DNA of 64,000 bases from Mycolicibacter terrae (GTDB lineage: Bacteria; Actinomycetota; Actinomycetes; Mycobacteriales; Mycobacteriaceae), in assembly GCF_010727125.1 (NCBI RefSeq), contig NZ_AP022564.1:1674001-1738000 (forward strand), written 5' to 3'. How positions within the stretch are numbered: position 1 is the stretch's first letter; each line of letters starts with the position of its first letter. The translations under genes and the position numbers were made by a program. Positions 17,224-25,249 of this stretch are shown in pieces. The notes beneath the pieces are model-generated. The model did no database searches. It had not been told where the DNA came from and saw only the letters and a program-made list of their open reading frames with translations.

Positions 17224-17527
17224 CCGGGTGCCGGCCCTGCACCACGGGGGCGTACGTAGCGCCGCGCACATGGAGTTCGTCAGCGGGAGATCGTGCGTCC
17301 GGCGGGCGGGTACGACGCGCCCTGGTTCGGGCTTGCGTCCACCGTGAGTCGCGCGCCATTATGAATGGCAATGCGATTCTCATTTGGAGAATTTTATACG
17401 ATTAATGATCGAATTTGTAAATCTCTCCAAAACAGGATAAATCGCAGGTTGGAATGCCCTCCATGTGTTGTATGGAGGTAGTTACCTGCATCTCTTTCTT
17501 GACGTCAACACGGGGCTGGTTCAGACT
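17224..17527. other. 304-base gap with AT-rich stretch and palindromes
   Basis: No convincing gene is seen. Bases about 17355-17450 are notably AT-rich for this genome (around GAATTTTATACGATTAATGA), as expected for a junction or a promoter. CCTCCAT and ATGGAGG (17458-17464 and 17472-17478) form a perfect 7-bp inverted repeat with a 7-base loop, followed by AGGTA-GT-TACCT. AATG and CATT flank CGATTCT at 17370-17384, loosely like a metal-regulator box. This marks the left edge of the accessory block. Confidence 0.5.
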
Positions 17528-18403
17528 ATGCGAATGCGCGGCGCCTTGACCGGAAATATGATCGCCAAGCAACAGCGCGGGCGCCATGGGTTGCACGTCA
17601 TGCCGCCCGCACCGAGGGCTCGCCATGCATCGAAGGCCCGGGGGGGTACGGACGTGGTTCAGGTCGTTTCGGGTGTAGCGGTCGCGGGGATCGAGTCGAT
17701 GCGGACCGACGGGTTGCTTCGAGGTGTCTTGGCGACGGGTCGGATGGCTGCCCGGCAGTCGGTTGACACCATCCGCGCCAGGCGGGTCGCAATCGCCGTA
17801 AACGCCTGCGTAACCGTGGTGTTCGTTGTTGCCGGCGGGCCCGGGTTCGGTCCTGACGGACCGCTTTCGGTGGCAGGTGATGTGACCACGACGGCTCAGT
17901 CGGGTGCTGGCGGGCAGGGGCGCGCCACCGTGGCGGCCGAGCCCGCCGACGCCGGTCCCGAGGGGCAGGGGCACGCCACCGTGGCGGCCGAGCCCGCTGG
18001 TGGTCCCGACCGGCACCCGGCACAACATCTGCCGTATCGGAACACCACGGCAGAAGCGCCTGGCGGGTCGGGTGTCATCTCTGAGCTGAGCGAATTCTAT
18101 TCCGAATATGCGGCGGTCGAACTAGACCGGCAGCGTAAAATCAGTCCGCAGCAGATTACCGCTGCGGAGGCGTCATCCATTCAGCCGTACGCGGCGCCCG
18201 AGAGTGTCCCGGTCCGGCAACTGGCGGCCGAACCGGAATCCGTTGCCGAGCCGGCGGAGGTGTACGTGCCGGATGGCGGTGAGAAGATCGTGGCCGATTC
18301 ACCTGCCGAAGAACAGGTAGCACCGTCGGATCCTCAACCGGACGTGAACGTGTCAGATCGGCAGAACGAGAACCCGGCGGCTCCACCGAAGGACTCGGAG
18401 TAG
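17528..18403 (+). CDS. Orphan single-pass or exported protein with short repeats
   Basis: A 291-residue frame; the family is not recognised. After a basic N-terminus (MIAKQQRGRHGLHVMPPAPR) and a helical stretch (MRTDGLLRGVLATGRMAARQ), residues about 88-110 form a hydrophobic segment (RVAIAVNACVTVVFVVAGGP). The remainder is Ala/Pro/Glu-rich and probably unstructured outside the membrane. Two near-identical 17-residue units (GQGRATVAAEPA and GQGHATVAAEPA cores) occur at about 128-162. The start is uncertain: no good ribosome-binding site precedes ATG 17528, and ATG 17603 is an alternative. It precedes the lgt-type gene in the same direction. It could be an anchored scaffold or spacer protein. 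Confidence 0.55.
   Translation: MRMRGALTGNMIAKQQRGRHGLHVMPPAPRARHASKARGGTDVVQVVSGVAVAGIESMRTDGLLRGVLATGRMAARQSVDTIRARRVAIAVNACVTVVFVVAGGPGFGPDGPLSVAGDVTTTAQSGAGGQGRATVAAEPADAGPEGQGHATVAAEPAGGPDRHPAQHLPYRNTTAEAPGGSGVISELSEFYSEYAAVELDRQRKISPQQITAAEASSIQPYAAPESVPVRQLAAEPESVAEPAEVYVPDGGEKIVADSPAEEQVAPSDPQPDVNVSDRQNENPAAPPKDSE
17911..18010 (+). repeat. Two tandem 51-bp units inside the orphan gene
   Basis: GGGCAGGGGCGCGCCACCGT and its near copy GGGCAGGGGCACGCCACCGT start 51 bases apart and stay alike through GGCGGCCGAGCCCGC and GGTCCCGA. The period is a multiple of three, so copy changes keep the reading frame. Confidence 0.75.
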
Positions 18404-18545
18404 GCGAAGGGTGCTACGCGCCGTGCATCGACGGCACAGTCTGTGGCGAATCCCGTCTCACGGAGTTCAACCGGCAGGGATTGTGACGCGGTCCGGTCAC
18501 GGCGAACGAATCACGATGTGACCATGCGGTAGGAAGCGGAGATCC

Positions 18546-20846
18546 ATGACTCAGACCGTTCTGGCATACCTTCCCAGCCCCTCGCAGGGTGTCTGGCACC
18601 TGGGGCCGCTGCCGATCCGTGCCTACACGCTGTTGGTGATTGCCGGAATCGTGGTAGCGGCCAGGATCGGTGAGCGGCGATGGGCGGACCGGGGTGGTGC
18701 ACCCGGAGCCGTCTACGACGTCGCACTATGGGCGATTCCGTTCGGCCTGATCGGAGGTCGTCTCTACCACGTCGCGACGGATTGGCGGACATATTTCGGC
18801 ACCGGGGGTGCGGGTTTCGGTGCGACGCTGCGGGTGTGGGCCGGCGGACTGGGGATCTGGGGCGTGATCGCGATGGGCGGGGTCGGGGCGTGGATCGCGT
18901 GCCGGCGTCGTGGCGTATCGACGGCCGGCGTTGCCGATGCCGTGGCCCCGGGCATCGCACTCGCACAGGCGATCGGGCGGATCGGCAACTACTTCAATCA
19001 GGAATTCTTCGGTCGTGCAACCGACCTGCCATGGGGACTGGCGATCTTTTCCCGAGAGGATTCCGCCGGGTTCGTCGACGTACATGCGGTCAACGGGGTC
19101 TCGACCGGCGAGGTGGCGCTGGTGGTGCATCCGATATTCCTCTACGAATTACTTTGGGACGTAATAGTCTTCGTTTTCCTGATCAAACTCGATCGCCGGG
19201 TTCGATTGGCGCCGGGCGTACTGTTCGTGTGCTATGTGGCTTCCTATGCGTTCGGCCGGTTCTGCGTACTGTTGCTGCGTGGAGATGGCGTCGCCGAGGG
19301 CGCGATCGGGATGGACACCGTTGTCTCACTGTTCATCTTCCTGGTGGCGACGACTTACCTCGTCATCAACCGGGGCACCCTCAGGATCCTGAGATCGCCG
19401 GAGGCCGTCGGGCGCGGGACGCGAAGCACCGCAGCACATACCGTCCGGCCGGTCGAAGCCGTGGCTGCGGCCGCCGTCGAGGAGACCGCCGAACAGCGCG
19501 TTGCCGCGGCTGTGGCGCATGCCAAGAGTGCGCAGCAGGTGGCGCGGGACGCGGAGTCGGAACTCGCCGCCCGAATGGCACGTGCCGCGAAGGCAAAACA
19601 GATCCTGGCCGAGACAACAGCGGCCATCACAACGAGTGCGGCCGCCCTCGTGCATGCGCGCGAAGGCGCACGAGATGCCTTGGCACACGCGGAGACCGAA
19701 CTCACCGGTCGGCTGGAAGCAATGCAGGCGGCTGTTCGTGCCCGCGACGACGCCGAAGCCCGTCTCGCCACGTGCGACAGTGAGGCCGCGCTACTCGCGG
19801 ACGTGGTCACGTATGCGGCAGCGGCCGGAGCCGTCGCAGAAGCGGCGCGGTTCGCGGCCGAAAGCGCGCACTCGGACGCCCTCGAGCGTGTGGCGACGGC
19901 ACGAGAATCCCTGGCGGCCAACATAACCGCACTGGAGACAGCGGATGCGGCGGTCGCCGATGCCGAGACCGGAGTCGAGGCGGCCAAGCAGAAACTGCGT
20001 GACGCCGAAGCGGCGATCGCCGAGGCCGCCGCTGAAGTCGAGGCGGCGGAGCGGTCGTACCGTGACGCCGAGGCGACGATTCCCGAGGCGGCGGCCCGGG
20101 TGGAAGCGGCGAAACGGGCGGCACGCGATGCCGCGGCCGAGGCTGACAAGGCTGTCGCAGCTGCTGAACTCGAGACCGCTCGGCGTGCGGTAGAAGAAGC
20201 CGAGGCCGCGGCCGCAGCGTGTGCCGCGGCTACCGACGCTGCCCGGCGATCGTTGGTTGAAGCGCAGGCGGCAGCTGTCGAGGTGGCGGCAGATGCCGCG
20301 GAGATCATCGCGGCTGCAACGAAGCGGGCCGACGACGCCAAGGCTGCGGTCGAGAATGCCAAGCTCGCAGTCAAACAGGCCGCCGCGGATCTGGCCGCCC
20401 GCACCGCGCAAGTGAAGAGCGTGCGCCGCGCCCTCGTGGAACTCGACGCGGCCCGTATCGCGGACGGCGGCGGGGACGAGCCCGAATCGGGTGGGGACGC
20501 CGGGCCGGCGGCGAGTGCGCGATCGGCCCAGCAGATCGATGTCGCCGGATGCGAAGTACAGGAGGCGGAGACGGACGCCGCCGCGTGTGCTGCCGAAGCC
20601 CAGGCTCTGATGGAAGTCGTCAGGCGTGCGGCAGAAGCCGGCCCGATCGCCGCGAAGGCACGAGGGGCGGCCGAAGCTGCGCATCGGGAAGCGGAGGAAC
20701 GTCTTGCACAGGCGCGTGAGCGCGTCGAAGCAGCGCGGAACGCGTTGCGTGGCGCGGCGAACTGCGATCAAGGCGCATCCGCGAGTGCAGCTCCTCCCCG
20801 CGCTTCGGACGCTGAGACGTTGCTCGGTGCCGGTGTCGGAGGGTGA
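18546..20846 (+). CDS. Prolipoprotein diacylglyceryl transferase with long coiled-coil tail
   Basis: A 766-residue fusion. Residues 1-280 are an Lgt enzyme with about seven membrane helices; Lgt transfers diacylglycerol from phosphatidylglycerol to the lipobox Cys of prelipoproteins. The signature is intact: GRIGNYFNQEFFGR at 144-157 (essential Arg145) and HPIFLYE at 195-201, plus FGRFCVLLLRGD at 237-247. Residues 281-766 are Ala/Glu/Arg-rich with heptad-like patterns (EAAKQKLRDAEAAIAEAAAE), predicting a long cytosolic coiled coil. Two related blocks recur in the tail, coded at about 19760-19930 and 20585-20750. M. tuberculosis Lgt also has an extended tail, but as I recall it is shorter (468 residues in all). 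GGAG precedes the ATG. A housekeeping lgt is expected elsewhere, so this may be a second copy. Confidence 0.9.
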   Translation: MTQTVLAYLPSPSQGVWHLGPLPIRAYTLLVIAGIVVAARIGERRWADRGGAPGAVYDVALWAIPFGLIGGRLYHVATDWRTYFGTGGAGFGATLRVWAGGLGIWGVIAMGGVGAWIACRRRGVSTAGVADAVAPGIALAQAIGRIGNYFNQEFFGRATDLPWGLAIFSREDSAGFVDVHAVNGVSTGEVALVVHPIFLYELLWDVIVFVFLIKLDRRVRLAPGVLFVCYVASYAFGRFCVLLLRGDGVAEGAIGMDTVVSLFIFLVATTYLVINRGTLRILRSPEAVGRGTRSTAAHTVRPVEAVAAAAVEETAEQRVAAAVAHAKSAQQVARDAESELAARMARAAKAKQILAETTAAITTSAAALVHAREGARDALAHAETELTGRLEAMQAAVRARDDAEARLATCDSEAALLADVVTYAAAAGAVAEAARFAAESAHSDALERVATARESLAANITALETADAAVADAETGVEAAKQKLRDAEAAIAEAAAEVEAAERSYRDAEATIPEAAARVEAAKRAARDAAAEADKAVAAAELETARRAVEEAEAAAAACAAATDAARRSLVEAQAAAVEVAADAAEIIAAATKRADDAKAAVENAKLAVKQAAADLAARTAQVKSVRRALVELDAARIADGGGDEPESGGDAGPAASARSAQQIDVAGCEVQEAETDAAACAAEAQALMEVVRRAAEAGPIAAKARGAAEAAHREAEERLAQARERVEAARNALRGAANCDQGASASAAPPRASDAETLLGAGVGG

Positions 20847-21168
20847 ACTCCGGCCTGCCGCCCGAGGGCGGTTCATAGCGCCCCACAAAAAACATGTGAC
20901 GCTTTGGAGGTTTGGCTGAACGTGTTGTTTTGGCTGTCGTTGACGCAGGTCACTCACCTAGGCTCGGCCTCGAACAGTCACACTTCGGGACATTGTGACG
21001 ACATCAATGGGAAACGACAGTCGGGGGGCGAGTAGTGCTCGGATCGGGGTCTTGGCGCTCGGTGGAGCGGGAATCATCTCCCCGGCTGATCAGTGCGCGA
21101 TGCGCTGATGGCGGCATGGTCGAGCCGGCCGGGGCGGGCCCCGAATACCGTGAGAGCGGCACCACCGC
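20847..21168. other. 322-base gap before the mce operon
   Basis: No supported gene. TTGACG at 20940 and TAGGCT at 20959 (fits the mycobacterial -10 pattern TANNNT) are promoter-like but only 13 bases apart, too close for a standard pair. A 33-codon frame from ATG 21007 (MGNDSRGASSARIG) has no supporting feature. The mce operon promoter is most likely here. Confidence 0.4.
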
Positions 21169-21939
21169 GTGAGGGAGATCCGTGACGTCGCCGCCAAACC
21201 CGTACGAGTACTCGGCGGGTTTTTCGCGATGTCTCTGGACACGTTCGTCCAGCTGGTCCGCGCACCGTTCGCCTGGCGTGAATTCCTGACCCAGACCTGG
21301 TTCGTCGCGCGGGTGTCGCTTGCTCCGACGTTGGTCATGTCGATCCCGTTCACGGTCCTGGCCGTGTTCCTGTTCAACATCCTGTTGAACGAATTCGGGG
21401 CCGCCGACTTCTCCGGCACGGGTGCGGCGCTCAGCACTGTCCTGCAGATCGGCCCGATCCTGACGGTGCTGGTGGTCTCAGGCGCCGGAGCGACTGCGAT
21501 CTGCGCGGACCTCGGGGCGCGCACCATCCGGGAAGAGCTCGACGCACTGCGGGTCATGGGTATCGACCCGATCCAGGCGTTGGTCATTCCCCGGGTGCTG
21601 GCGGCAACCCTGGTCGCATTCCTGTTGTCGCCCTTGGTCATTCTGGTTGGCCTGTTCGGCGGGTTCATCTTCTCGGTGTTCACCCAGCACGTCACCCCCG
21701 GGGCTTTCGTGGCAGGCCTGACGCTGTTGACCGGAATCTCTGATGTCATCATCGCCTTCATCAAGGCGACGCTGTTCGGCATGACTGCCGGCCTGATCGC
21801 GTGCTATATGGGCATCTCGGTCACCGGCGGTCCGGCCGGTGTGGGCCGGGCTGTCAACGAAACCGTGGTGTTCTCCTTCATGGCGCTGTTCGTGATCAAC
21901 ATCGTTGTCACCGCACTGGGATTCCGGGTCGGGCTATGA
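21169..21939 (+). CDS. MlaE/YrbE permease, subunit A of the mce operon
   Basis: A 256-residue integral membrane protein of the MlaE/YrbE family, the permease of Mce lipid importers. The N-terminal amphipathic start (KPVRVLGGFFAMSLDTFVQL) is followed by about five helices. The conserved ATPase-contact region is GAGATAICADLGARTIREEL, followed by DALRVMGIDPIQALVIPRVL. The C-terminal GGPAGVGRAVNETVVFSFMA is also typical. It pairs with YrbEB and with the MceG ATPase, which is not in this window. The start is GTG 21169, and the stop overlaps the next ATG (ATGA). It is the first gene of the mce operon. Confidence 0.95.
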   Translation: MREIRDVAAKPVRVLGGFFAMSLDTFVQLVRAPFAWREFLTQTWFVARVSLAPTLVMSIPFTVLAVFLFNILLNEFGAADFSGTGAALSTVLQIGPILTVLVVSGAGATAICADLGARTIREELDALRVMGIDPIQALVIPRVLAATLVAFLLSPLVILVGLFGGFIFSVFTQHVTPGAFVAGLTLLTGISDVIIAFIKATLFGMTAGLIACYMGISVTGGPAGVGRAVNETVVFSFMALFVINIVVTALGFRVGL

Positions 21940-22787
21940 GCCAACCAGTCAACGGCATCTCTTCGCGACTGACCCGGCGATTCGACGATTTCACCGACCA
22001 GTGGGACCGGCTCGGCGCGCAGATCCAGTTTCATGTCAAGACACTGTCGGCCATCCGGGACGTCTTCGTGCATTACCGCGTCGAGTTCCTGCGGGTCATC
22101 GCGCAGATGAGCCTGGGCTCCGGTGCACTTGCGCTGATCGGCGGGACGATCGCGATTGTCGCCTTCTTGACGCTCACGACGGGCGCAATCGTTGCAGCCC
22201 AGGGTTATAACCAGTTCTCCCAAGTCGGTGTCGAGGCGTTGACGGGATTTGCGTCGGCGTACTTCAACGTCCGGATCATCGCCCCGCTGACGGCGGAGTT
22301 CGCGCTGGCCGCGACTATCGGTGCCGGTGCGACCGCCCAACTCGGCGCCATGCGGATCAATGAGGAGATCGACGCACTGGAGGTTATCGGGGTTCGATCG
22401 ATCGCGTACCTGGCCTCGGCCCGTGTCATCGGCGGACTGGTGGTAGTCGTGCCGTTCTATTGCGTGGCGGTGGTGATGGCGTTCTTCGCCGCCCGGGCCG
22501 GAACGATCTACGTCTACGGGCAATCCGCGGGCGTCTACGACCATTACTTCCGCACATTCCTGGACCCGACCGACTTGTTGTGGTCGTTTGCACAGGTAGC
22601 CGCTGCCGGTGTCGTCATCATGCTCATTCACACCTATTACGGGTTCACCGCCAGCGGCGGGCCGTCTGGGGTGGGCGAAGCGGTGGGGCGCGCAACCCGC
22701 GCATCGCTGCTCGCGTCGGTCGTGGTGACCGTCGCGATCACCTTGGCCGTCTACGGGGCGACCGGCAACTTTCACTTGGCAGGTTGA
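21936..22787 (+). CDS. MlaE/YrbE permease, subunit B of the mce operon
   Basis: A 283-residue MlaE/YrbE protein, partner of YrbEA. After a charged start (RLTRRFDDFTDQWDRLGAQI) and FVHYRVEFLRVIAQMSLGSG come about five helices. The family's cytosolic coupling loop is ATIGAGATAQLGAMRINEEI, followed by DALEVIGVRSIAYLASARVI, and the C-terminal region is GFTASGGPSGVGEAVGRATR. The ATG at 21936 overlaps the yrbEA stop, so the two are translationally coupled. Together they should form the membrane core that receives lipid from the Mce proteins. Confidence 0.95.
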   Translation: MSQPVNGISSRLTRRFDDFTDQWDRLGAQIQFHVKTLSAIRDVFVHYRVEFLRVIAQMSLGSGALALIGGTIAIVAFLTLTTGAIVAAQGYNQFSQVGVEALTGFASAYFNVRIIAPLTAEFALAATIGAGATAQLGAMRINEEIDALEVIGVRSIAYLASARVIGGLVVVVPFYCVAVVMAFFAARAGTIYVYGQSAGVYDHYFRTFLDPTDLLWSFAQVAAAGVVIMLIHTYYGFTASGGPSGVGEAVGRATRASLLASVVVTVAITLAVYGATGNFHLAG

Positions 22788-22791
22788 CATC

Positions 22792-24180
22792 TTGGATATC
22801 GCACCGGACGAGTCCCGCATCTCCCCACGATGGTGGCCGCTGATCTTCCTTGTCGTGATGGCGTTGACCACGTGGGTGGTCGCGAACCTGTTCACCGGAT
22901 CGTTCCACCGCTACACGTCGGTGACGCTGACCTCGGATCGTTCCGGCCTGGTCATGGAGACCGGCGCCAAGGTCAAACTCAGCGGCGTACAGGTCGGGCG
23001 CGTCGGCGACATCACCAGCGTCGGTGATTCGGTGCGGATGAAACTGGATATCGAACCGGCTCAGCTGAAGAACATACCGGCCAATGTGGAAGCCAGAATC
23101 GCGGCGACCACTATTTTCGGCGCCAAATACGTGGACTTGATCTATCCGGCTGATCCCAGCCCCAAGAGCGTCGTAGCGGGTGCCACACTGCGATCACAGA
23201 ATGTGTCGACCGAGGTCAACACCGTTTTCGAGAACCTGGTGGGTGTGGTCCGCCAGATCGATTCGGCGAAGCTCGACGCGGTGCTGTCCGCCCTCGCCGA
23301 GGGAGTGCGAGGTCAGGGCGAGAACATGGGTCGGGCGATCACCGCGACCGACCAGGTCCTCGAGGCGGTCAACGCCCGCACCGACACGATCGCCGGCGAC
23401 TGGCGAACGTTCCGAAATCTCAGCGGGACCTACGCATCGGCGGCTCCGGATATTGTCAGCACGCTCGACGCGCTCGCCACGACGAGTACGACGCTGACCA
23501 CGCACGCCAAGGACGTCGATGCACTGCTGCTGGAACTGTCGGGTTTCGCGCGGGCCGGCGACAACCTGCTCGGGCCGAACCAGCAGAACCTGGCCCACAG
23601 CATTGAAGCGCTTCAGTCGACCACAAACCTGCTGCACAAATACAACCCGTCCCTGACGTGCACACTCGTCGGTTCGCAGGTTCTGATCGATGACTATGAC
23701 CTGCCCGGTTACATGGGGGGGCGCGACGGAGCGACCCTGATCGTGGATGTCGCGCTGCTGCTCGGTGACGAGATCTACCGCTTCCCGGACAATCTCCCGA
23801 TCATCGCGGCCAAGGGCGGGCCCGGCGGAAAGCCGGGCTGCGGCTCGCTGCCGGACGTCAAGAACAACTTTCCAGTGCGCCACCTGGTGACCAACACCGG
23901 CTGGGGAACGGGCCTCGATCTGCGGCCGAACCCCGGAATCGGCCAGTTCTGCTACGCGGACTGGTTCCGTGTCACGCGCGCGGTGCCGTTGCCGCCGGCA
24001 GTCAGGCAGTGTCTGCCCGGACCGGCCGTCGGCCCGCAACCGACGTACGGGCCCGAGACGCCGCCCTACGGTGCTCCGATGTACGGGCCCGGCGGGGTTC
24101 CGCTCTTCCCGCACGTACCGCCGGCGCCGGAACCCGCGCCACCGGTCGAACCGGCGCCTGCACCGCCACCGTCACCGTGA
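22792..24180 (+). CDS. Mce family protein MceA
   Basis: A 462-residue Mce protein. One N-terminal membrane helix (WWPLIFLVVMALTTWVVANL) precedes the MCE domain (about 40-125: FHRYTSVTLTSDRSGLVMET, VKLSGVQVGRVGDITSVG). A long helical stretch follows (130-290: VNTVFENLVGVVRQIDSAKL), and the C-terminus is Pro-rich (ending PAPEPAPPVEPAPAPPPSP). Mce proteins form a hexameric tube for lipid transfer across the periplasm. The start is TTG 22792, four bases after the yrbEB stop. The four Cys in the C-terminal part (LTCTLV, KPGCGSL, GQFCYAD, VRQCLPG) are common in mycobacterial MceA. No RGD motif is present. Confidence 0.94.
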   Translation: MDIAPDESRISPRWWPLIFLVVMALTTWVVANLFTGSFHRYTSVTLTSDRSGLVMETGAKVKLSGVQVGRVGDITSVGDSVRMKLDIEPAQLKNIPANVEARIAATTIFGAKYVDLIYPADPSPKSVVAGATLRSQNVSTEVNTVFENLVGVVRQIDSAKLDAVLSALAEGVRGQGENMGRAITATDQVLEAVNARTDTIAGDWRTFRNLSGTYASAAPDIVSTLDALATTSTTLTTHAKDVDALLLELSGFARAGDNLLGPNQQNLAHSIEALQSTTNLLHKYNPSLTCTLVGSQVLIDDYDLPGYMGGRDGATLIVDVALLLGDEIYRFPDNLPIIAAKGGPGGKPGCGSLPDVKNNFPVRHLVTNTGWGTGLDLRPNPGIGQFCYADWFRVTRAVPLPPAVRQCLPGPAVGPQPTYGPETPPYGAPMYGPGGVPLFPHVPPAPEPAPPVEPAPAPPPSP

Positions 24181-24220
24181 TGAGCCAGATGAAACAGCCA
24201 GGGGAAGGGACACAATCGCT

Positions 24221-25249
24221 GTGAAGCAGACGCTGTCGGCCACTGCTGTGCGAGTCGGGGTGTTCGTGCTCGTCATGTCTCTCGCGATGTTCGCATTGAT
24301 CACGATCTTCGGGCAGTTCCGATTCGGAGGGGCGAGTTCGTACTCGGCCGAGTTCACTGATGTGACCGGGCTGTCCCGACGGGATTTCGTGCGCATCGCA
24401 GGTGTGGAGGTCGGCCAGGTCCAGCGGCTGTCCCTCAACGACAACGGGACGGTGAAGGTTGACTTCACCGCCGACCACTCGGTGGCACTGACTGAAGGCA
24501 CCCGGGCCGTAATCCGCTGGGACAACGTCATCGGCGGCAGGTACCTCGCGCTTGAGGAAGGCGCCGGGGGCACGAAGCTGCTCGCCCACGGCAGTGCCAT
24601 CCCGCTCTCGCAAACGGTGCCCGCGCTCGATCTGGATGCGCTGATCCAGGGCTTCAGGCCGCTATTCCGGGCGTTGGACCCCGAGCAGGTCAACATTCTC
24701 ACCAGTCAGCTCGTCGGTGCCTTTCAAGGTCAAGGGATCACGGTCGGTTCGCTACTCGACCAGACGGCGATGCTGACCGACACCCTGGCCGACCGCGACA
24801 TGCTCATCGGTGAGGTGATCACCAACCTCAACACGGTCCTGGGGTCTCTCGGTGACAACAGTCAGCAGTTCGGGCAGGCCATCGACTCGCTTTCCGAACT
24901 CGTACACGGACTGGCCGAGCGCAAGGAGGACATCGGCCGCGGTATTCGGTACGCGAATGCGGCGACGGCGTCTATCGGCAGGCTGTTTCAACAGGGGCGC
25001 GCACCAGTGCAGCGGATCCTCAATGCGACCGATCAGGTGTCGAACAACCTGCTTGCGCAGAAAGAGGACCTCGAGTATGTGCTCGAGCAGATGCCGGAAT
25101 CAGTCAAGGTGCTCAACCGGCAGGCGCTGAACGGAGACTATTTCTCGTTCTACTTCTGCGAACTGGTGCTCAAGCTCAATGGCAAGGGCGGCCAACCGAT
25201 GTACGTGAAGGTGGCAGGCCAGCCGTCGGGAAGGTGCACCCCAAAGTGA
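24221..25249 (+). CDS. Mce family protein MceB
   Basis: A 342-residue Mce protein and the shortest of the six. The N-terminal membrane helix is AVRVGVFVLVMSLAMFALIT. The MCE domain spans about 35-120, with SSYSAEFTDVTGLSRRDFVR, VEVGQVQRLSLNDNGTVKVD and RWDNVIGGRYLALEEGAGG. The rest is helical (LDLDALIQGFRPLFRALDPE, LLAQKEDLEYVLEQMPESVK). It lacks a Pro-rich tail. The start is GTG 24221, with GGGGAAGGGA about 10 bases upstream. Its stop overlaps mceC by GTGA. Confidence 0.93.
   Translation: MKQTLSATAVRVGVFVLVMSLAMFALITIFGQFRFGGASSYSAEFTDVTGLSRRDFVRIAGVEVGQVQRLSLNDNGTVKVDFTADHSVALTEGTRAVIRWDNVIGGRYLALEEGAGGTKLLAHGSAIPLSQTVPALDLDALIQGFRPLFRALDPEQVNILTSQLVGAFQGQGITVGSLLDQTAMLTDTLADRDMLIGEVITNLNTVLGSLGDNSQQFGQAIDSLSELVHGLAERKEDIGRGIRYANAATASIGRLFQQGRAPVQRILNATDQVSNNLLAQKEDLEYVLEQMPESVKVLNRQALNGDYFSFYFCELVLKLNGKGGQPMYVKVAGQPSGRCTPK

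Noticed and set aside
17370..17384. AATG-N7-CATT as a Zur/Fur box
   Set aside because: Only four bases per arm match and the spacing differs from the known boxes; too weak to call.
19355..20404. Ala/Ser-rich minus-strand frame in the Lgt tail
   Set aside because: It is an antisense frame of the Ala-rich coiled coil; low-complexity sequence explains its length.
20940..20964. TTGACG...TAGGCT as the mce promoter
   Set aside because: The elements are 13 bases apart, too short for sigma-70 spacing; not called as a promoter.
21007..21108. 33-codon frame from ATG 21007 before the mce operon
   Set aside because: There is no ribosome-binding site or recognisable family, and it ends before yrbEA; kept only as part of the gap description.
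23194..24114. Open frame on the minus strand inside mceA
   Set aside because: It is the complement of an Mce domain gene with strong homology; no start signal or family match.
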